Origin: Halomonas sp. NO4
GTDB lineage: Bacteria; Pseudomonadota; Gammaproteobacteria; Pseudomonadales; Halomonadaceae
Reading direction: 5' to 3'
Assembly: GCF_010994375.1 (NCBI RefSeq)
Contig: NZ_WHMA01000025.1
Span: 1 to 46,714 of the forward strand
DNA: 46,714 bases
Shown here: piece after piece, positions 1 to 10,330 of the stretch
Layout of the letters: each line of letters starts with the position of its first letter
Numbering within the stretch: the first letter of the stretch is position 1
Position numbers and translations under genes: made by a program
Notes under the pieces: generated by a model
The model's database searches: none
Told to the model about the DNA's origin: nothing
The model's input: only the letters and a program-made list of their open reading frames with translations

Positions 1-241
1 TTGCCCGTCGCCGGCAGCGGATGCGTACTTTACGGCCTGGGCCGGAGCGACGCAAGGGGTTTTACCGAAAAATGTCCGGCAGATGACCCGGACCGGGAAC
101 ATGGCCATCCACAGGGCCGTGGCGAAAGGCGCTGTGGATAAGTCATCGCCGGCCGGCAGACGGCGCAACACCCGAGCAAGGCGGGCGTTGTGTGTACTTT
201 CCCCTGTTGTATGTGCTTTCCCGAGTCGTGGCGTACCGAGA
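1..241. other. Non-coding left edge, downstream of tyrS
   Basis: I see no convincing gene here. A perfect DnaA-box-type nonamer, TGTGGATAA, lies at 133-141, with an inverted partial copy, ATCCACA, at 107-113. On the minus strand there is a candidate sigma-70 promoter (listed separately) pointing out of the window. In Pseudomonas tyrS is followed by an rRNA operon, so this could be an rRNA leader, but no rRNA sequence is visible to confirm it. Confidence 0.5.
27..55 (-). promoter_or_regulatory. Candidate sigma-70 promoter pointing left
   Basis: Read on the minus strand: TTGCGT (50-55), a 17-bp spacer, then TAAAGT (27-32), followed by a GC-rich discriminator. Spacing is ideal, but the boxes match consensus only 3/6 and 4/6. 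It would drive transcription off the left edge, possibly an rRNA operon as found after tyrS in pseudomonads. That target is inference. Confidence 0.3.
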
Positions 242-1441
242 TCAGCGCAGGATCACGCGAGCATAGCGCTTCTTGCCCGCCTGGATGACGTAGCTCGTGC
301 CCGTGTCGAGCATGTGGTCGCGCTCGACCACCTCGCCATCGACCTTGACCCGTCCGTTGCCCAGCATGTCCTTGGCTTGAGCGCTGTTCTTGGTCAGCCC
401 CGAACGGTTGAGCACCGCCGCGATGGGCGCCTGGGCACTGCCCTCGAAATCCACTGTCACCTCGGGCAGGTCCTCCGGCAGCTCACCCTCCGCGAGCAGG
501 TTGCCGGCGGACTTGTGGGCATGCGCCGCGGCCTCCTCACCGTGATAGCGCCCGATCAGCTCGCGGGCCAGAACCATCTTGATGTCGCGCGGATTGGCGC
601 CGGCCTCGACGTCGCGCTTGAGCGCGTCGATCTCCTCGTTGGACTTGAGCGAAAGCAGCTCGAAGTAGCGCCACATCAGACTGTCGGGCATGGAGACCAG
701 CTTGTTGAACATCGCCCCCGGCGCCTCGTCGACGCCGACATAGTTGTTCAGCGACTTGGACATCTTCTGCACGCCGTCGAGCCCCTCGAGCAGCGGCATG
801 GTGATCACCACCTGGGGCGCCTGGCCGAAGTGCTTCTGGATCTCGCGCCCCATCAGCAGGTTGAACTTCTGGTCGGTACCGCCCAGTTCCACATCGGCCT
901 CGAGGGCCACGGAGTCGTAGCCTTGAACCAGCGGATAGAGGAATTCGTGGATGGAGATCGCCTGATTGGCCGTGTAGCGCTTGTCGAAGTCGTCACGCTC
1001 GAGCATGCGCGCCACGGTACTCTGGCCTGCCAGCTCGATCATGTCGGCGGCGCTCATGGCCGAGAACCACTCGGCGTTGAAACGCACCTCGGTCTTCTCG
1101 GGGTCGAGGATCTTGAAGACCTGCTGCCGGTAGGTCTGGGCGTTGGCGCGCACTTCCTCTTCGGTGAGCGGCTTGCGAGTGACGTTCTTGCCGGTGGGAT
1201 CGCCGATGCGCCCGGTGAAGTCGCCGATCAGGAAGATAACCTCGTGACCCAGGTCCTGGAACTGGCGCATCTTGGTCAGCAGCACGCTGTGGCCCAGGTG
1301 CAGGTCTGGCGCCGTGGGGTCGAAGCCGGCCTTGATGCGCAGCTTGCGCCCGGACTCGAGCTTCTTGACCAGCTCTTCCTCGATCAGGATTTCATGGGTG
1401 CCACGCTTGAGCAGCGCCAGCGCGCTCGCGACATAGGTCAT
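242..1441 (-). CDS. tyrS: Tyrosyl-tRNA synthetase
   Basis: Cytosolic class I aminoacyl-tRNA synthetase that charges tRNA-Tyr with tyrosine. The Rossmann core shows the HIGH-type motif HLGH, preceded by [10 protein letters not shown], and the second signature KMSKS. A C-terminal S4-type RNA-binding domain follows ([14 protein letters not shown], near residues 365-380). The start at 1441 gives 399 residues, the usual length of the shorter bacterial TyrRS form, and has GGAG just upstream. The frame is open further upstream, but the added residues look non-native. The gene is divergent from anmK across 116 bp, as these two genes are also near neighbours in pseudomonads. Nothing unusual is seen in the catalytic motifs. 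Confidence 0.97.
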   Translation of the reverse strand: MTYVASALALLKRGTHEILIEEELVKKLESGRKLRIKAGFDPTAPDLHLGHSVLLTKMRQFQDLGHEVIFLIGDFTGRIGDPTGKNVTRKPLTEEEVRANAQTYRQQVFKILDPEKTEVRFNAEWFSAMSAADMIELAGQSTVARMLERDDFDKRYTANQAISIHEFLYPLVQGYDSVALEADVELGGTDQKFNLLMGREIQKHFGQAPQVVITMPLLEGLDGVQKMSKSLNNYVGVDEAPGAMFNKLVSMPDSLMWRYFELLSLKSNEEIDALKRDVEAGANPRDIKMVLARELIGRYHGEEAAAHAHKSAGNLLAEGELPEDLPEVTVDFEGSAQAPIAAVLNRSGLTKNSAQAKDMLGNGRVKVDGEVVERDHMLDTGTSYVIQAGKKRYARVILR

Positions 1442-1557
1442 CGTCTCCAACTCCACAGATACGGTTGTCGGTCCTGTACGCAGGCTCCTTCGAATGGGGC
1501 AGGATGGTAGCATGTCTTGGCGCCTTGCGGTGGCGCGGCCGCGACTGGGAGAGCCCC

Positions 1558-2688
1558 ATGCCCTACTTCATCGGACTGATGTCCGGCACCAGCCTGGACG
1601 GCATCGACGCCGCCCTCGTCGAGTTCGATGCCGCAGGCAGCCCTCGCCTGCTCGCCACACACGACGAGCCCATGCCGGATGCGCTGCGCGACGCGCTGTG
1701 GCAGCTCTGCCACGCCGAAGAGGCCAGCTTCCGCGAGCTCGCCGCCGCCGAGGATGCCTTCTGCCGGCTGCAGGCCCGGGCGGTGGAGACGCTGCTGGCG
1801 GCCAGCGGCACGCCGCGCACGGCCATCGCCGCCATCGGCAGCCACGGCCAGACCATCGAACACGCCCCGACCGGGCACCATGGCGGCCCGGCCTATACCC
1901 TGCAGCTCGACAACCCCAGCCTGCTCGCCGAGCTGACCGGCTGCCCGGTGGTGGGCGACCTGCGCCGCCGCGATCTGGCCGCCGGCGGCCAGGCCGCCCC
2001 CCTGGCGCCGGCCTTCCACGAGGCGCTGTTCCGCGGTGGCGACGCTTGGCGGCTGGTGCTCAACCTGGGGGGCTTCGCCAACCTGACCCTGCTGCCGCCA
2101 GTCGGCAGCGAGGCCGCGGTGCTGGGTTTCGACACCGGTCCGGCCAACGTGCTTCTCGACGCCTGGCACGCCCGCCACCGCGGCGGACACTTCGATGCCG
2201 ATGGCGCCTGGGCCGCCTCGGGCAGCGTCGATAGCGACCTGCTCGAACGGCTGCTCGCCGACCCCTTCTTTCACCAGCCGCCGCCGCGCAGCACCGGACG
2301 GGAGCACTTCCATCTCGACTGGCTCCAGGGCCATCTCGCGGACACCGAGTCGCCGGCCGACGTCCAGGCCACCCTGGCCGAGCTCACCGCCACGAGCGTG
2401 GCCCTCGGCGTGGAGATGGCCCGCGAGCAGCTGGACGCCCCGCCGGCCGAGGCGCTGATCCCCTGCGGCGGCGGCGCCCACAACCGCGACCTGTTGGCGC
2501 GCCTGGCGCGCCACCTGCCGGAGACGTCGCTGGTACCCAGCGACGACTGGGGCTGGCCGGCCGACTGGCTGGAAGCCGGCGCCTTCGCCTGGCTCGCCTG
2601 GCGACGCCTGGCGGGGCAGCCCGGCAACCTGCCCAGCGTCACCGGCGCGGCCGGTCCACGGGTGCTGGGCGGCCTCTACGCCCCCTAG
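1558..2688 (+). CDS. anmK: Anhydro-N-acetylmuramic acid kinase
   Basis: Cytosolic enzyme that phosphorylates 1,6-anhydro-MurNAc, with ring opening, to MurNAc-6-phosphate during recycling of peptidoglycan fragments. The N terminus carries the family ATP-binding signature [12 protein letters not shown] (residues 5-16). Further landmarks are GSHGQTIEH near residue 97, a GFDTGPAN loop near 190 and the late CGGGAHN motif. At 376 residues it is close to the roughly 370 of the E. coli enzyme. The ATG at 1558 follows GGGAG and begins with the conserved [11 protein letters not shown], so the longer open frame upstream is not used. It converges on pilU with only 22 bp between the stops. Confidence 0.96.
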   Translation: MPYFIGLMSGTSLDGIDAALVEFDAAGSPRLLATHDEPMPDALRDALWQLCHAEEASFRELAAAEDAFCRLQARAVETLLAASGTPRTAIAAIGSHGQTIEHAPTGHHGGPAYTLQLDNPSLLAELTGCPVVGDLRRRDLAAGGQAAPLAPAFHEALFRGGDAWRLVLNLGGFANLTLLPPVGSEAAVLGFDTGPANVLLDAWHARHRGGHFDADGAWAASGSVDSDLLERLLADPFFHQPPPRSTGREHFHLDWLQGHLADTESPADVQATLAELTATSVALGVEMAREQLDAPPAEALIPCGGGAHNRDLLARLARHLPETSLVPSDDWGWPADWLEAGAFAWLAWRRLAGQPGNLPSVTGAAGPRVLGGLYAP

Positions 2689-2710
2689 CCAAAGCCCAGC
2701 CCCCTCCGTC

Positions 2711-3853
2711 CTAGAAGTCGTCCTCGTCGCGCAGCGAGAGCTTCTGCGCCGAATCCTGCGCCCGGGCCAGCGCCTCGCTGCCCTCGTCGCCGTACTTGAT
2801 CATCATGCGCAGGTCATTGGCCGAGTCGGCGTGCACCATCGCCACCTCCTCGCTGATCTGGCCCGCCTTGAAGAGCTCGAAGAGCGCCTGGTCGAAGGTC
2901 TGCATGCCAAGATCCCGCGAGCGCGCCATGACGTTCTTGATCTCGCCCACGTCGCCCTTGCGGATCAGGTCGCCGACCAGCGGCGTGCGCAGCAGTACCT
3001 CGATGGCCGGGCAGCGGCCGCCGTCGCGAGTGGGCAGCAGCTGCTGGGCGACGATGGCGTGCAGGTTGAGCGACAGGTCGAGCCAGATCTGGTCGTGACG
3101 CTCGTGGGGGAAGAAGTGAATGATGCGATCCAACGCCTGGTTGGCGTTGTTGGCGTGCAACGTCGCCAAGCAGAGGTGGCCTGTCTCGGCGAAGGTGAGG
3201 GCGTGCTCCATGGTCTCGCGGGTGCGCACCTCGCCGATCAGGATCACATCCGGCGCCTGGCGCAGGGTGTTCTTCAGCGCCACCTCGAAGGACTCCGTGT
3301 CGATACCCACCTCGCGCTGATTGATGATCGCCTTCTTGTGCGGGTGGACGTACTCGATGGGGTCCTCGACGCTGATGATGTGGCCGCCCACTGTCTCGTT
3401 GCGCTGCTGGATCATCGACGCCAGGGTGGTCGACTTGCCGGTGCCGGTGCCGCCCACCACGAACACCAGGCCGCGCTTGATATTGGCGAGCTCGCCGAGC
3501 ACCGGCGGCAGCGACAGCTCCTCCAGGTGGGGAATCTCGTAGCCGATGCGGCGAATCACCATGGCCAGCTGGTTGCGCTGCTGGAAGGCGCTGACCCGGA
3601 AGCGGCCGCGCCCCGAGAGACTCAGCGCGAAGTTGGCCTCGCGCTCCTCGCGGAAGCGCTCCCGGTGAGCCTCGGGCAGCGCGGCGGCGACCAGCTCGCG
3701 CACCTGCTCCACCGAAAGACGCTGGTCGCCGAGCGCGATCAGCTGGCCGGCGATCTTGATGGTGGGCGGTGCCTGGACCGAGATCAGCAGATCCGAGGCC
3801 TCCTTCTGGGCCATGATGCCCAGCAGCTGTTCCAGCCATTCGCGTGCGGTCAT
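2711..3853 (-). CDS. pilU: Type IV pilus retraction ATPase, PilU type
   Basis: Hexameric GspE/PilT-family motor that assists PilT in retracting type IV pili during twitching motility. Visible motifs are Walker A GGTGTGKST (134-142), the Asp box EDPIEYVH (163-170), a degenerate Walker B PDVILIGEVR (201-210) and the His box TLHANN (231-236). At 380 residues it is about 35 longer than PilT, the extra being an acidic and polar C-terminal tail, which is typical of PilU. It lies 34 bp downstream of pilT and is almost certainly co-transcribed. No pilin or other pilus genes are in the window. Assignment as PilU rather than a second PilT rests on gene order and the C-terminal extension. Confidence 0.93.
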   Translation of the reverse strand: MTAREWLEQLLGIMAQKEASDLLISVQAPPTIKIAGQLIALGDQRLSVEQVRELVAAALPEAHRERFREEREANFALSLSGRGRFRVSAFQQRNQLAMVIRRIGYEIPHLEELSLPPVLGELANIKRGLVFVVGGTGTGKSTTLASMIQQRNETVGGHIISVEDPIEYVHPHKKAIINQREVGIDTESFEVALKNTLRQAPDVILIGEVRTRETMEHALTFAETGHLCLATLHANNANQALDRIIHFFPHERHDQIWLDLSLNLHAIVAQQLLPTRDGGRCPAIEVLLRTPLVGDLIRKGDVGEIKNVMARSRDLGMQTFDQALFELFKAGQISEEVAMVHADSANDLRMMIKYGDEGSEALARAQDSAQKLSLRDEDDF

Positions 3854-3887
3854 CTACCTGCTCCTGCATCGATGGGTGTCAGCCGCC

Positions 3888-4922
<1,035 letters not shown>

Positions 4923-4996
4923 GCACTTCCCCTGCTCCAGGTAAGGTTCCCCCAGTATGCCAGAGCTTTCGACATCACGGACTTCCTGTGACTGAG

Positions 4997-5701
4997 ATGA
5001 CGGATCTCATACTTCGCGAGTCGCTGGCGGCCGCCCGCAAGCGGCTGTCGTGCGCCCTGGCCTCGGCCGGGCGCCCTGCCGATGGCGCGCGTCTGCTGGC
5101 CGTGAGCAAGACCAAACCGGCCGGCATGATCCGCGCCGCCTGGCAGCTCGGGCAGCGCGATTTCGGCGAAAACTACGTCCAGGAGGCCCTCGACAAGCAA
5201 GCCGAACTGGCCGACCTGGACGGGATCGTCTGGCATTTCATCGGCCCCCTACAGTCCAACAAGACCCGCACGGTGGCCGAGCATTTCGCCTGGGTGCACA
5301 GCGTCGACCGCGAGAAGATCGCCGTGCGTTTGAACGATCAACGCCCTGCGGCGCTCGGCCCGCTCGATGTCTGCCTGCAGGTCAACGTCAGCGGCGAGGC
5401 CACCAAGGCCGGGGTCGGCCTGGAGGAGCTCGGGGCGCTCGCCGAGCGGGTCGTCGCGCTGCCCAACCTGCGCCTGCGCGGCCTGATGGCGATTCCGGCC
5501 CCGGCCGAGGGGCTCGCCGCGCAGCGCCTGCCCTTCGCCCGCCTGCGCGAGGCCCTCGAGGCGCTGCGCACGCGCCTGCCCGAGGCGCCGCTGGACACCC
5601 TTTCCATGGGCATGACGGCCGACCTGGAAGCCGCCGTGCTGGAAGGCGCCACCCTGGTACGCCTGGGCACGGCGATCTTCGGGGAGCGCACCACGCCCTA
5701 G
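4997..5701 (+). CDS. yggS: YggS/PROSC-type PLP homeostasis protein
   Basis: Single-domain fold-type III PLP-binding protein that buffers pyridoxal phosphate and influences amino acid and 2-oxoacid balance; no enzymatic reaction is established. The PLP lysine lies in LLAVSKTKPA near residue 35, followed by FGENYVQEA and WHFIGPLQSNK. The C-terminal phosphate-binding SMGMTADLEAAV loop and VRLGTAIFG are also present. The ATG at 4997 gives 234 residues, the E. coli length. An in-frame GTG at 4988 would add three residues, and neither start has a strong Shine-Dalgarno. It heads the yggS-proC-yggT-metX-metW run and is divergent from pilT. Confidence 0.95.
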   Translation: MTDLILRESLAAARKRLSCALASAGRPADGARLLAVSKTKPAGMIRAAWQLGQRDFGENYVQEALDKQAELADLDGIVWHFIGPLQSNKTRTVAEHFAWVHSVDREKIAVRLNDQRPAALGPLDVCLQVNVSGEATKAGVGLEELGALAERVVALPNLRLRGLMAIPAPAEGLAAQRLPFARLREALEALRTRLPEAPLDTLSMGMTADLEAAVLEGATLVRLGTAIFGERTTP

Positions 5702-5763
5702 CAACAGCGACCGGCGCATCCGCCGCTGGCGAGTCACCACGAATTGGAAGAAGGACACAACGC

Positions 5764-6588
5764 ATGGCCAGCAGAGTCACCTTCATTGGCGCCGGCAACA
5801 TGGCCAGCGCCATCATCGGCGGGATGATCGACAACGGCTACCCCGCCACCGCCATCACCGCCACCTCGCCCAGCGACGCCTTCCTGGCGCCGGTGCACGA
5901 ACGCTTCGGCATCCACACCGACACCGACAACGTCACCGCGGTGCGCGATGCCGATGTCGTGGTCCTGGCGGTGAAACCCCAGGTGATGCGCGAGGTGTGC
6001 GAGGGCCTGCGCGACAGCCTGCAGCGCCAGCGCCCGCTGGTGATCTCGGTGGCCGCGGGCCTCACCGCCGAGACCCTCGACACCTGGCTCGGCGGTGGCC
6101 TGCCGCTGATCCGCTGCATGCCCAATACCCCCTCGCTGGTGGGTGCCGGCGCCTCCGGCCTCTACGCCACTCCCCAGGTCAGCGACGCCCAGCGCACGCA
6201 GGCCAGCGAACTGCTCGAGGCGGTGGGGCTGGTGGAATGGGTCGACGACGAAGCCCTGCTCGATGCCGTCACCGCGGTCTCCGGCAGCGGCCCGGCCTAT
6301 TTTTTCCTGATGTTCGAGGCCATGGAGGAAGCCGGCGTCAAGCTCGGCCTGCCCGCCGAGACGGCGCGCCGCCTGGCCATCCAGACCGCCCTGGGGGCGG
6401 CGCGCATGGCGGCGCAGAGCGACCAGGAGCCGGCCCAGCTCAAGCGCAACGTGATGTCGCCCGGCGGCACCACCGAGCGCGCCATCGAGCACCTCGAGCA
6501 GGCCGGCCTGCGTCGCGCCCTGCTCGACGCCATGGATGCCTGCGCCGCCCGCGCCCGTGAAATGGCCGAGGAACTCGGCAAGCGCTGA
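5764..6588 (+). CDS. proC: Pyrroline-5-carboxylate reductase
   Basis: Catalyses the last step of proline synthesis, NAD(P)H-dependent reduction of pyrroline-5-carboxylate. The N-terminal Rossmann loop is FIGAGNMASAIIGG, the core has AVKPQVM and RCMPNTPSLVGAGASG, and the C-terminal dimer domain shows the signature SGSGPAYFFLM and SPGGTTERAIEHLE. The 274-residue length is normal. ATG 5764 is preceded by AAGGA, and the open frame upstream is only a shadow of yggS. Proline is a compatible solute in some halophiles, but nothing in the upstream 62 bp shows osmotic control. Confidence 0.97.
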   Translation: MASRVTFIGAGNMASAIIGGMIDNGYPATAITATSPSDAFLAPVHERFGIHTDTDNVTAVRDADVVVLAVKPQVMREVCEGLRDSLQRQRPLVISVAAGLTAETLDTWLGGGLPLIRCMPNTPSLVGAGASGLYATPQVSDAQRTQASELLEAVGLVEWVDDEALLDAVTAVSGSGPAYFFLMFEAMEEAGVKLGLPAETARRLAIQTALGAARMAAQSDQEPAQLKRNVMSPGGTTERAIEHLEQAGLRRALLDAMDACAARAREMAEELGKR

Positions 6589-6643
6589 TCGCCCCACCCG
6601 CGCGCCTCACGCGCCTGTACGCACACGACATGGAGGAGCCCTG

Positions 6644-7237
6644 ATGGGCAGTCAACTGGGAAACGCCGGCCTGCTGCTGGTCAACACCCTGATCAACATC
6701 TACCTGTTCCTGATGATGCTGCGCTTTTTGCTGCAGGCATCGCGGGCCGATTACTACAACCCGCTGAGCCAGTCGGTGGTCAAGATCACCCAGCCGGTGG
6801 TGGGCCTCTTCCAGGGCTTTCTCGGCCCGGTGATGGGCCGCTTCGACCTGGCCACCCTGGCCGCCGCCCTGGTGCTCAAGGCCGTCGCCATCGTGGTGAT
6901 CCTGCAGGTGGCCGGGTTCGGCATGCCGCCCATCGCCAGCATCGCCATCGGCGCCGTGGCCGCGCTCGCCAACGCCATTCTCAAGATCTACTTTTTCGCG
7001 CTGATCGTGATGATCATCCTGAGCTGGGTGGCGCCCAACGCCAGCCATCCCGGTGCGCTGCTGGTCATGCAGCTGGTGGAGCCGATCATGGCGCCGGTGC
7101 GCAAGGTGATCCCTCCGCTGGGCATGATCGACCTGTCACCCATCGTGGTCTTCATCGCCATCAGCCTGATCGACGGTATCGTGGTCGGCTCGCTGACCCG
7201 GGCCGCCGGTGTCGCCGGCGCGCTGGTCGGCCTGTGA
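6644..7237 (+). CDS. yggT: YggT family integral membrane protein
   Basis: Small inner-membrane protein with two tandem YGGT repeats, one near residues 10-85 and one near 105-185. Each starts with a hydrophobic helix followed by a conserved segment ([16 protein letters not shown] in the first; [10 protein letters not shown] in the second). The biochemical role is not firmly known; links to osmotic tolerance and membrane or cell-division organisation have been proposed for relatives. GGAGG lies just before ATG 6644, and length is 197 residues. It sits between proC and metX as in pseudomonads, and its stop overlaps a possible GTG start of metX. Confidence 0.92.
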   Translation: MGSQLGNAGLLLVNTLINIYLFLMMLRFLLQASRADYYNPLSQSVVKITQPVVGLFQGFLGPVMGRFDLATLAAALVLKAVAIVVILQVAGFGMPPIASIAIGAVAALANAILKIYFFALIVMIILSWVAPNASHPGALLVMQLVEPIMAPVRKVIPPLGMIDLSPIVVFIAISLIDGIVVGSLTRAAGVAGALVGL

Positions 7238-7284
7238 GCCAGCCCGACCTGAGTCGAACCCCAACGACGGGACACCCACGCCCC

Positions 7285-8454
7285 ATGCCCGATCTTCCCC
7301 GCGATTCGGTCGGCCTGGTGACGCCACAGACGGCACACTTCGACGACCCCCTGGCCCTGGCCTGCGGCCGGACGCTGCCGGCCTATGACCTGGTCTTCGA
7401 GACCTACGGCACGCTCAACGCCGAGCGCTCCAATGCCGTGCTGATCTGCCATGCGCTGTCGGGCCATCACCACGCCGCCGGCTACCACAGCGCCGAGGAG
7501 CGCAAGCCCGGCTGGTGGGATGCGCACATCGGCCCCGGCAAGTCCATCGACACCGAGCGCTTCTTCGTCGTCTCGCTGAACAACCTGGGGGGCTGCCACG
7601 GCAGCACCGGGCCGGTGAGCGTCAATCCCGAGACCGGCCGCCAGTGGGGGCCGGACTTTCCCATGATGACGGTAGGCGACTGGGTCCACAGCCAGGCGCG
7701 CCTCGCCGACCGCCTGGGGATCGAGCGCTTCGCCGCAGTGATCGGCGGCAGTCTCGGCGGCATGCAGGTGCTGCAGTGGACGCTCACCTACCCGGAGCGG
7801 ATCGCCAACGCCGTGGTGATCGCCGCCACGCCCAAGCTCTCGGCCCAGAACATCGCCTTCAACGAGGTGGCACGCCAGGCGATCCGCTCCGACCCCGAGT
7901 TCTTCGAGGGCTGGTACGCGCAGCACGGCACGGCGCCGCGCCGTGGCCTCAAGCTGGCGCGCATGGTGGGCCATATCACCTACCTGTCGGAAGACGCCAT
8001 GGGCAGCAAGTTCGGCCGCGATCTGCGCAGCGACGACCTCAACTTCGGCTACGACGTGGAGTTTCAGGTGGAGTCCTACCTGCGCTACCAGGGCGATACC
8101 TTCTCGAGCTCCTTCGACGCCAACACCTACCTGCTGATGACCAAGGCGCTCGACTACTTCGACCCCGCCGCCGCCCACGGCGGCGACCTGGCACGGGCCC
8201 TGGCGCCGGCCGCCTGCCCCTTCCTGGTGGTGAGCTTCACCAGCGACTGGCGCTTCCCGCCGTCGCGCTCGCGGGAGCTCACCAACGCCCTGATCCGCGC
8301 CGGCAAGCCGATCAGCTATGTCGACATCGACTCGCCCCACGGCCACGACGCCTTCCTGCTGCCGGAGCCGCGCTACCAGGCGGTGTTCTCGGCCTTCATG
8401 ACACGCGCCGCCCGAGACCTGGGCCTGGCAACGGGGACGGAGGAGACAGCCTGA
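7285..8454 (+). CDS. metX: Homoserine O-acyltransferase (MetX family)
   Basis: Alpha/beta-hydrolase-fold enzyme that acylates homoserine at the entry to methionine synthesis. The nucleophile is in GGSLGGMQ (Ser156), with the acid in DWRFPPSRS and the catalytic His in [10 protein letters not shown]. The oxyanion region [12 protein letters not shown] is present. In pseudomonads the MetX paired with MetW uses succinyl-CoA, so succinyltransferase activity is likely, though the sequence alone does not settle acetyl versus succinyl. ATG 7285 (389 residues) matches the family start [14 protein letters not shown] at 7234 overlapping the yggT stop would give 406 residues. metW overlaps its stop in a TGATG junction. 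Confidence 0.95.
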   Translation: MPDLPRDSVGLVTPQTAHFDDPLALACGRTLPAYDLVFETYGTLNAERSNAVLICHALSGHHHAAGYHSAEERKPGWWDAHIGPGKSIDTERFFVVSLNNLGGCHGSTGPVSVNPETGRQWGPDFPMMTVGDWVHSQARLADRLGIERFAAVIGGSLGGMQVLQWTLTYPERIANAVVIAATPKLSAQNIAFNEVARQAIRSDPEFFEGWYAQHGTAPRRGLKLARMVGHITYLSEDAMGSKFGRDLRSDDLNFGYDVEFQVESYLRYQGDTFSSSFDANTYLLMTKALDYFDPAAAHGGDLARALAPAACPFLVVSFTSDWRFPPSRSRELTNALIRAGKPISYVDIDSPHGHDAFLLPEPRYQAVFSAFMTRAARDLGLATGTEETA

Positions 8455-9053
8455 TGCGCACCGATCTCAAGCTGATCCACCGCTGGGTACCCCAGGGTGC
8501 CCACATTCTCGATCTGGCCTGCGGCGACGGCACCCTGCTCGCCGCCCTGGCGCGCGACAAGGGCGTCACCGGCTACGGCCTGGAGATCGATCCCGACGGC
8601 ATCACCGCCTGCATCGCCAAGGGGGTCAGCGTCGTCGAGCAGAACCTCGATGCGGGACTCGCCAATTTCGAGGACGACAGCTACGACCTGGTGGTGATGA
8701 CCCAAGCGCTGCAGGCGCTGCGCCGCCCCGACCGCATGCTCGACGAGATGCTGCGCGTCGCCGACGAGTGCATCATCACCTTCCCCAACTTCGCCTACTG
8801 GCGCCATCGGGTGCACCTCGGCATCCGCGGCTACATGCCGGTTTCCAAGTCGCTGCCCCACGCCTGGTACGACACCCCCAACATCCACCTGTCGACCTTC
8901 AACGACTTTGAACACCTGTGCCGCGACAAGGGTCTCACCATCACCGACCGGGCCGTGGGCATCCGCGACCACGAGGGGCACTGGACCTCGCGCCTGTGGC
9001 CCAACCTGTTCGGCGAGATCGCCATCTTTCGCGTCGGCCGCCAGTCCGGCTGA
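8454..9053 (+). CDS. metW: Methionine biosynthesis protein MetW
   Basis: Class I SAM-dependent methyltransferase-fold protein that is almost always encoded with MetX and is needed for its full activity; direct methyltransferase activity is not established. The SAM-type motif I is ILDLACGDGTLL (near 18-29), followed by GLEIDPDGI and the conserved MTQALQALRRP. The later FPNFAYWRHR and KSLPHAWYDTPNIH signatures are typical of MetW. It is 199 residues long, starts in a TGATG overlap with metX, and has GGAGGAG upstream. Translational coupling with metX is likely. Confidence 0.96.
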   Translation: MRTDLKLIHRWVPQGAHILDLACGDGTLLAALARDKGVTGYGLEIDPDGITACIAKGVSVVEQNLDAGLANFEDDSYDLVVMTQALQALRRPDRMLDEMLRVADECIITFPNFAYWRHRVHLGIRGYMPVSKSLPHAWYDTPNIHLSTFNDFEHLCRDKGLTITDRAVGIRDHEGHWTSRLWPNLFGEIAIFRVGRQSG

Positions 9054-9081
9054 CGCGCGGCTGCCAAACGAGGAACTCGTC

Positions 9082-9540
9082 ATGAGGCATCGCACCGTCC
9101 TGTGTCGTCTGAGCGCGGCCCTGCTGCTCGCCCTCTCCCTGCCGCTCGCAGCCCAGCAGTTCGAGCAGGTGGGTGACTACCAGATCCATTACAGCGCCGT
9201 GAACACCAGCTTTCTCTCCGAGGAGATCGCCCGCGCCCACGACATCCCGCGCAACCGCGCCATGGCGCTGCTCAACGTGAGCGTGCTCGAGGAGCGCGAC
9301 GACGGCACCACCCGGCCGGTGAACGCCCAGGTCGACGGCCAGGTCGGTGAGCTGGGCAGCGACACCGGCTCGCCGCTCGCCTTCCGCACCCTGCGCGACG
9401 ACGACGGCCTGCTGTCGCAGGTCGCCGTGTTCCGCATCCACGAGGACGCCCCCATGCGCTTCGACCTGGACGTGCGTTACGACCGCAACGCCGAGCCCGC
9501 CGAGGTGAGCTTCATCCAGCGTTTCTATATCGAGCGCTGA
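9082..9540 (+). CDS. DUF4426 periplasmic protein
   Basis: Secreted protein of unknown function. Residues 1-22 form a signal peptide: a basic start (MRHRTVLCRL), a Leu/Ala-rich core and an LAAQQ cleavage region. The mature domain of about 130 residues is mostly beta by appearance, with VGDYQIHYSAVNTSFL at its start and FIQRFYIE at its end, matching the DUF4426 family found after metXW in pseudomonads. It contains no cysteines in the mature part and no recognisable catalytic motif. GAGGAA precedes ATG 9082. It is probably the last gene of the yggS-metW run, since sfsA converges 16 bp away. Confidence 0.85.
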   Translation: MRHRTVLCRLSAALLLALSLPLAAQQFEQVGDYQIHYSAVNTSFLSEEIARAHDIPRNRAMALLNVSVLEERDDGTTRPVNAQVDGQVGELGSDTGSPLAFRTLRDDDGLLSQVAVFRIHEDAPMRFDLDVRYDRNAEPAEVSFIQRFYIER

Positions 9541-9556
9541 AGAGGGCGTTTTCAAA

Positions 9557-10321
9557 CTACTGTGCGGCCTGAAGGGCTCCATCCAAGCGCACCGGAAGCC
9601 GCCCGCCCAAGCGGATCGCCACAGGCCGGCCGTGGCGCCGCTCGACCTCGCAACCGTGCGCCAGCACCTCGACGCCCGCCCCCGCCACGCGTGACAGTAT
9701 CGCGGCATAGGCCGGGTCGAGGTGTGCGGCCGGGGCCACGTCGGGAATGCCCTCGTGGGCCACGCAGAACAGCAGCACAGCGCGGTGGCCCTGCCCGGCC
9801 AGCGCCGCCAGCGCCTCCAGGTGCCGTCGGCCTCGCTCGCTCACCGCGTCGGGAAAGTAGCCATGGCCGTCAGCCTCCCTGAGCGTGACCTGCTTGACCT
9901 CCACGAAGGCCGTACCGCGCACCGGGTCCTCCAGGCGAAAGTCGAGCCGCGTCTTGCGCTCGCCCGCCACCGTCACCGCCGCCTCGCGTCGGAGCGCCGC
10001 GTAGCCGGAAAGCCCCGACACCCGCCCGTCACTCAGTGCCTCCTCGACGAGGCGATTGGCCCGCCCGGTGTGCACCGAGGCCAGGGCCAGGGTGCCGTCG
10101 GGCTGGGGCAGCTCGATCAGCTCCCAGGTCCAGGCCAGCTTGCGCGCCGGGTTGTCGCTCGGCGCCAGCCACACCCGGCAGCCCGGCACGTTGACCGCGC
10201 GCATCGAGCCGGTGTTGGGGCAGTGGGCGACCACCTCGCGGCCATCGTCGAGGCGTACGTCGGCCAGAAAGCGCTTGTAGCGGCGCAGCAGCGTGCCGGG
10301 CACCAGTTCGGGGTAATCCAT
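9557..10321 (-). CDS. sfsA: SfsA family nuclease-like protein
   Basis: SfsA was named for its effect on sugar fermentation in E. coli; the family combines an OB-fold N terminus with a PD-(D/E)XK nuclease-like core. Here the N terminus carries LLRRYKRFLADV and HCPNTGSM (near residues 32-41). The nuclease-like segment has LDFRLED, then AFVEVKQVTL (E-x-K, near 137-147), FPDAVSERGRRHL and VLLFC. Length is 254 residues. The physiological substrate is unknown. It lies 9 bp after an aminotransferase gene, with which it is probably co-transcribed; this pair precedes dksA in pseudomonads as well. Confidence 0.94.
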   Translation of the reverse strand: MDYPELVPGTLLRRYKRFLADVRLDDGREVVAHCPNTGSMRAVNVPGCRVWLAPSDNPARKLAWTWELIELPQPDGTLALASVHTGRANRLVEEALSDGRVSGLSGYAALRREAAVTVAGERKTRLDFRLEDPVRGTAFVEVKQVTLREADGHGYFPDAVSERGRRHLEALAALAGQGHRAVLLFCVAHEGIPDVAPAAHLDPAYAAILSRVAGAGVEVLAHGCEVERRHGRPVAIRLGGRLPVRLDGALQAAQ

Positions 10322-10330
10322 GCGGCTCCC

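Noticed and set aside
83..1510. Long plus-strand frame opposite tyrS
   Set aside because: It mirrors tyrS codons on the opposite strand, as is common at this GC content; it has no family features.
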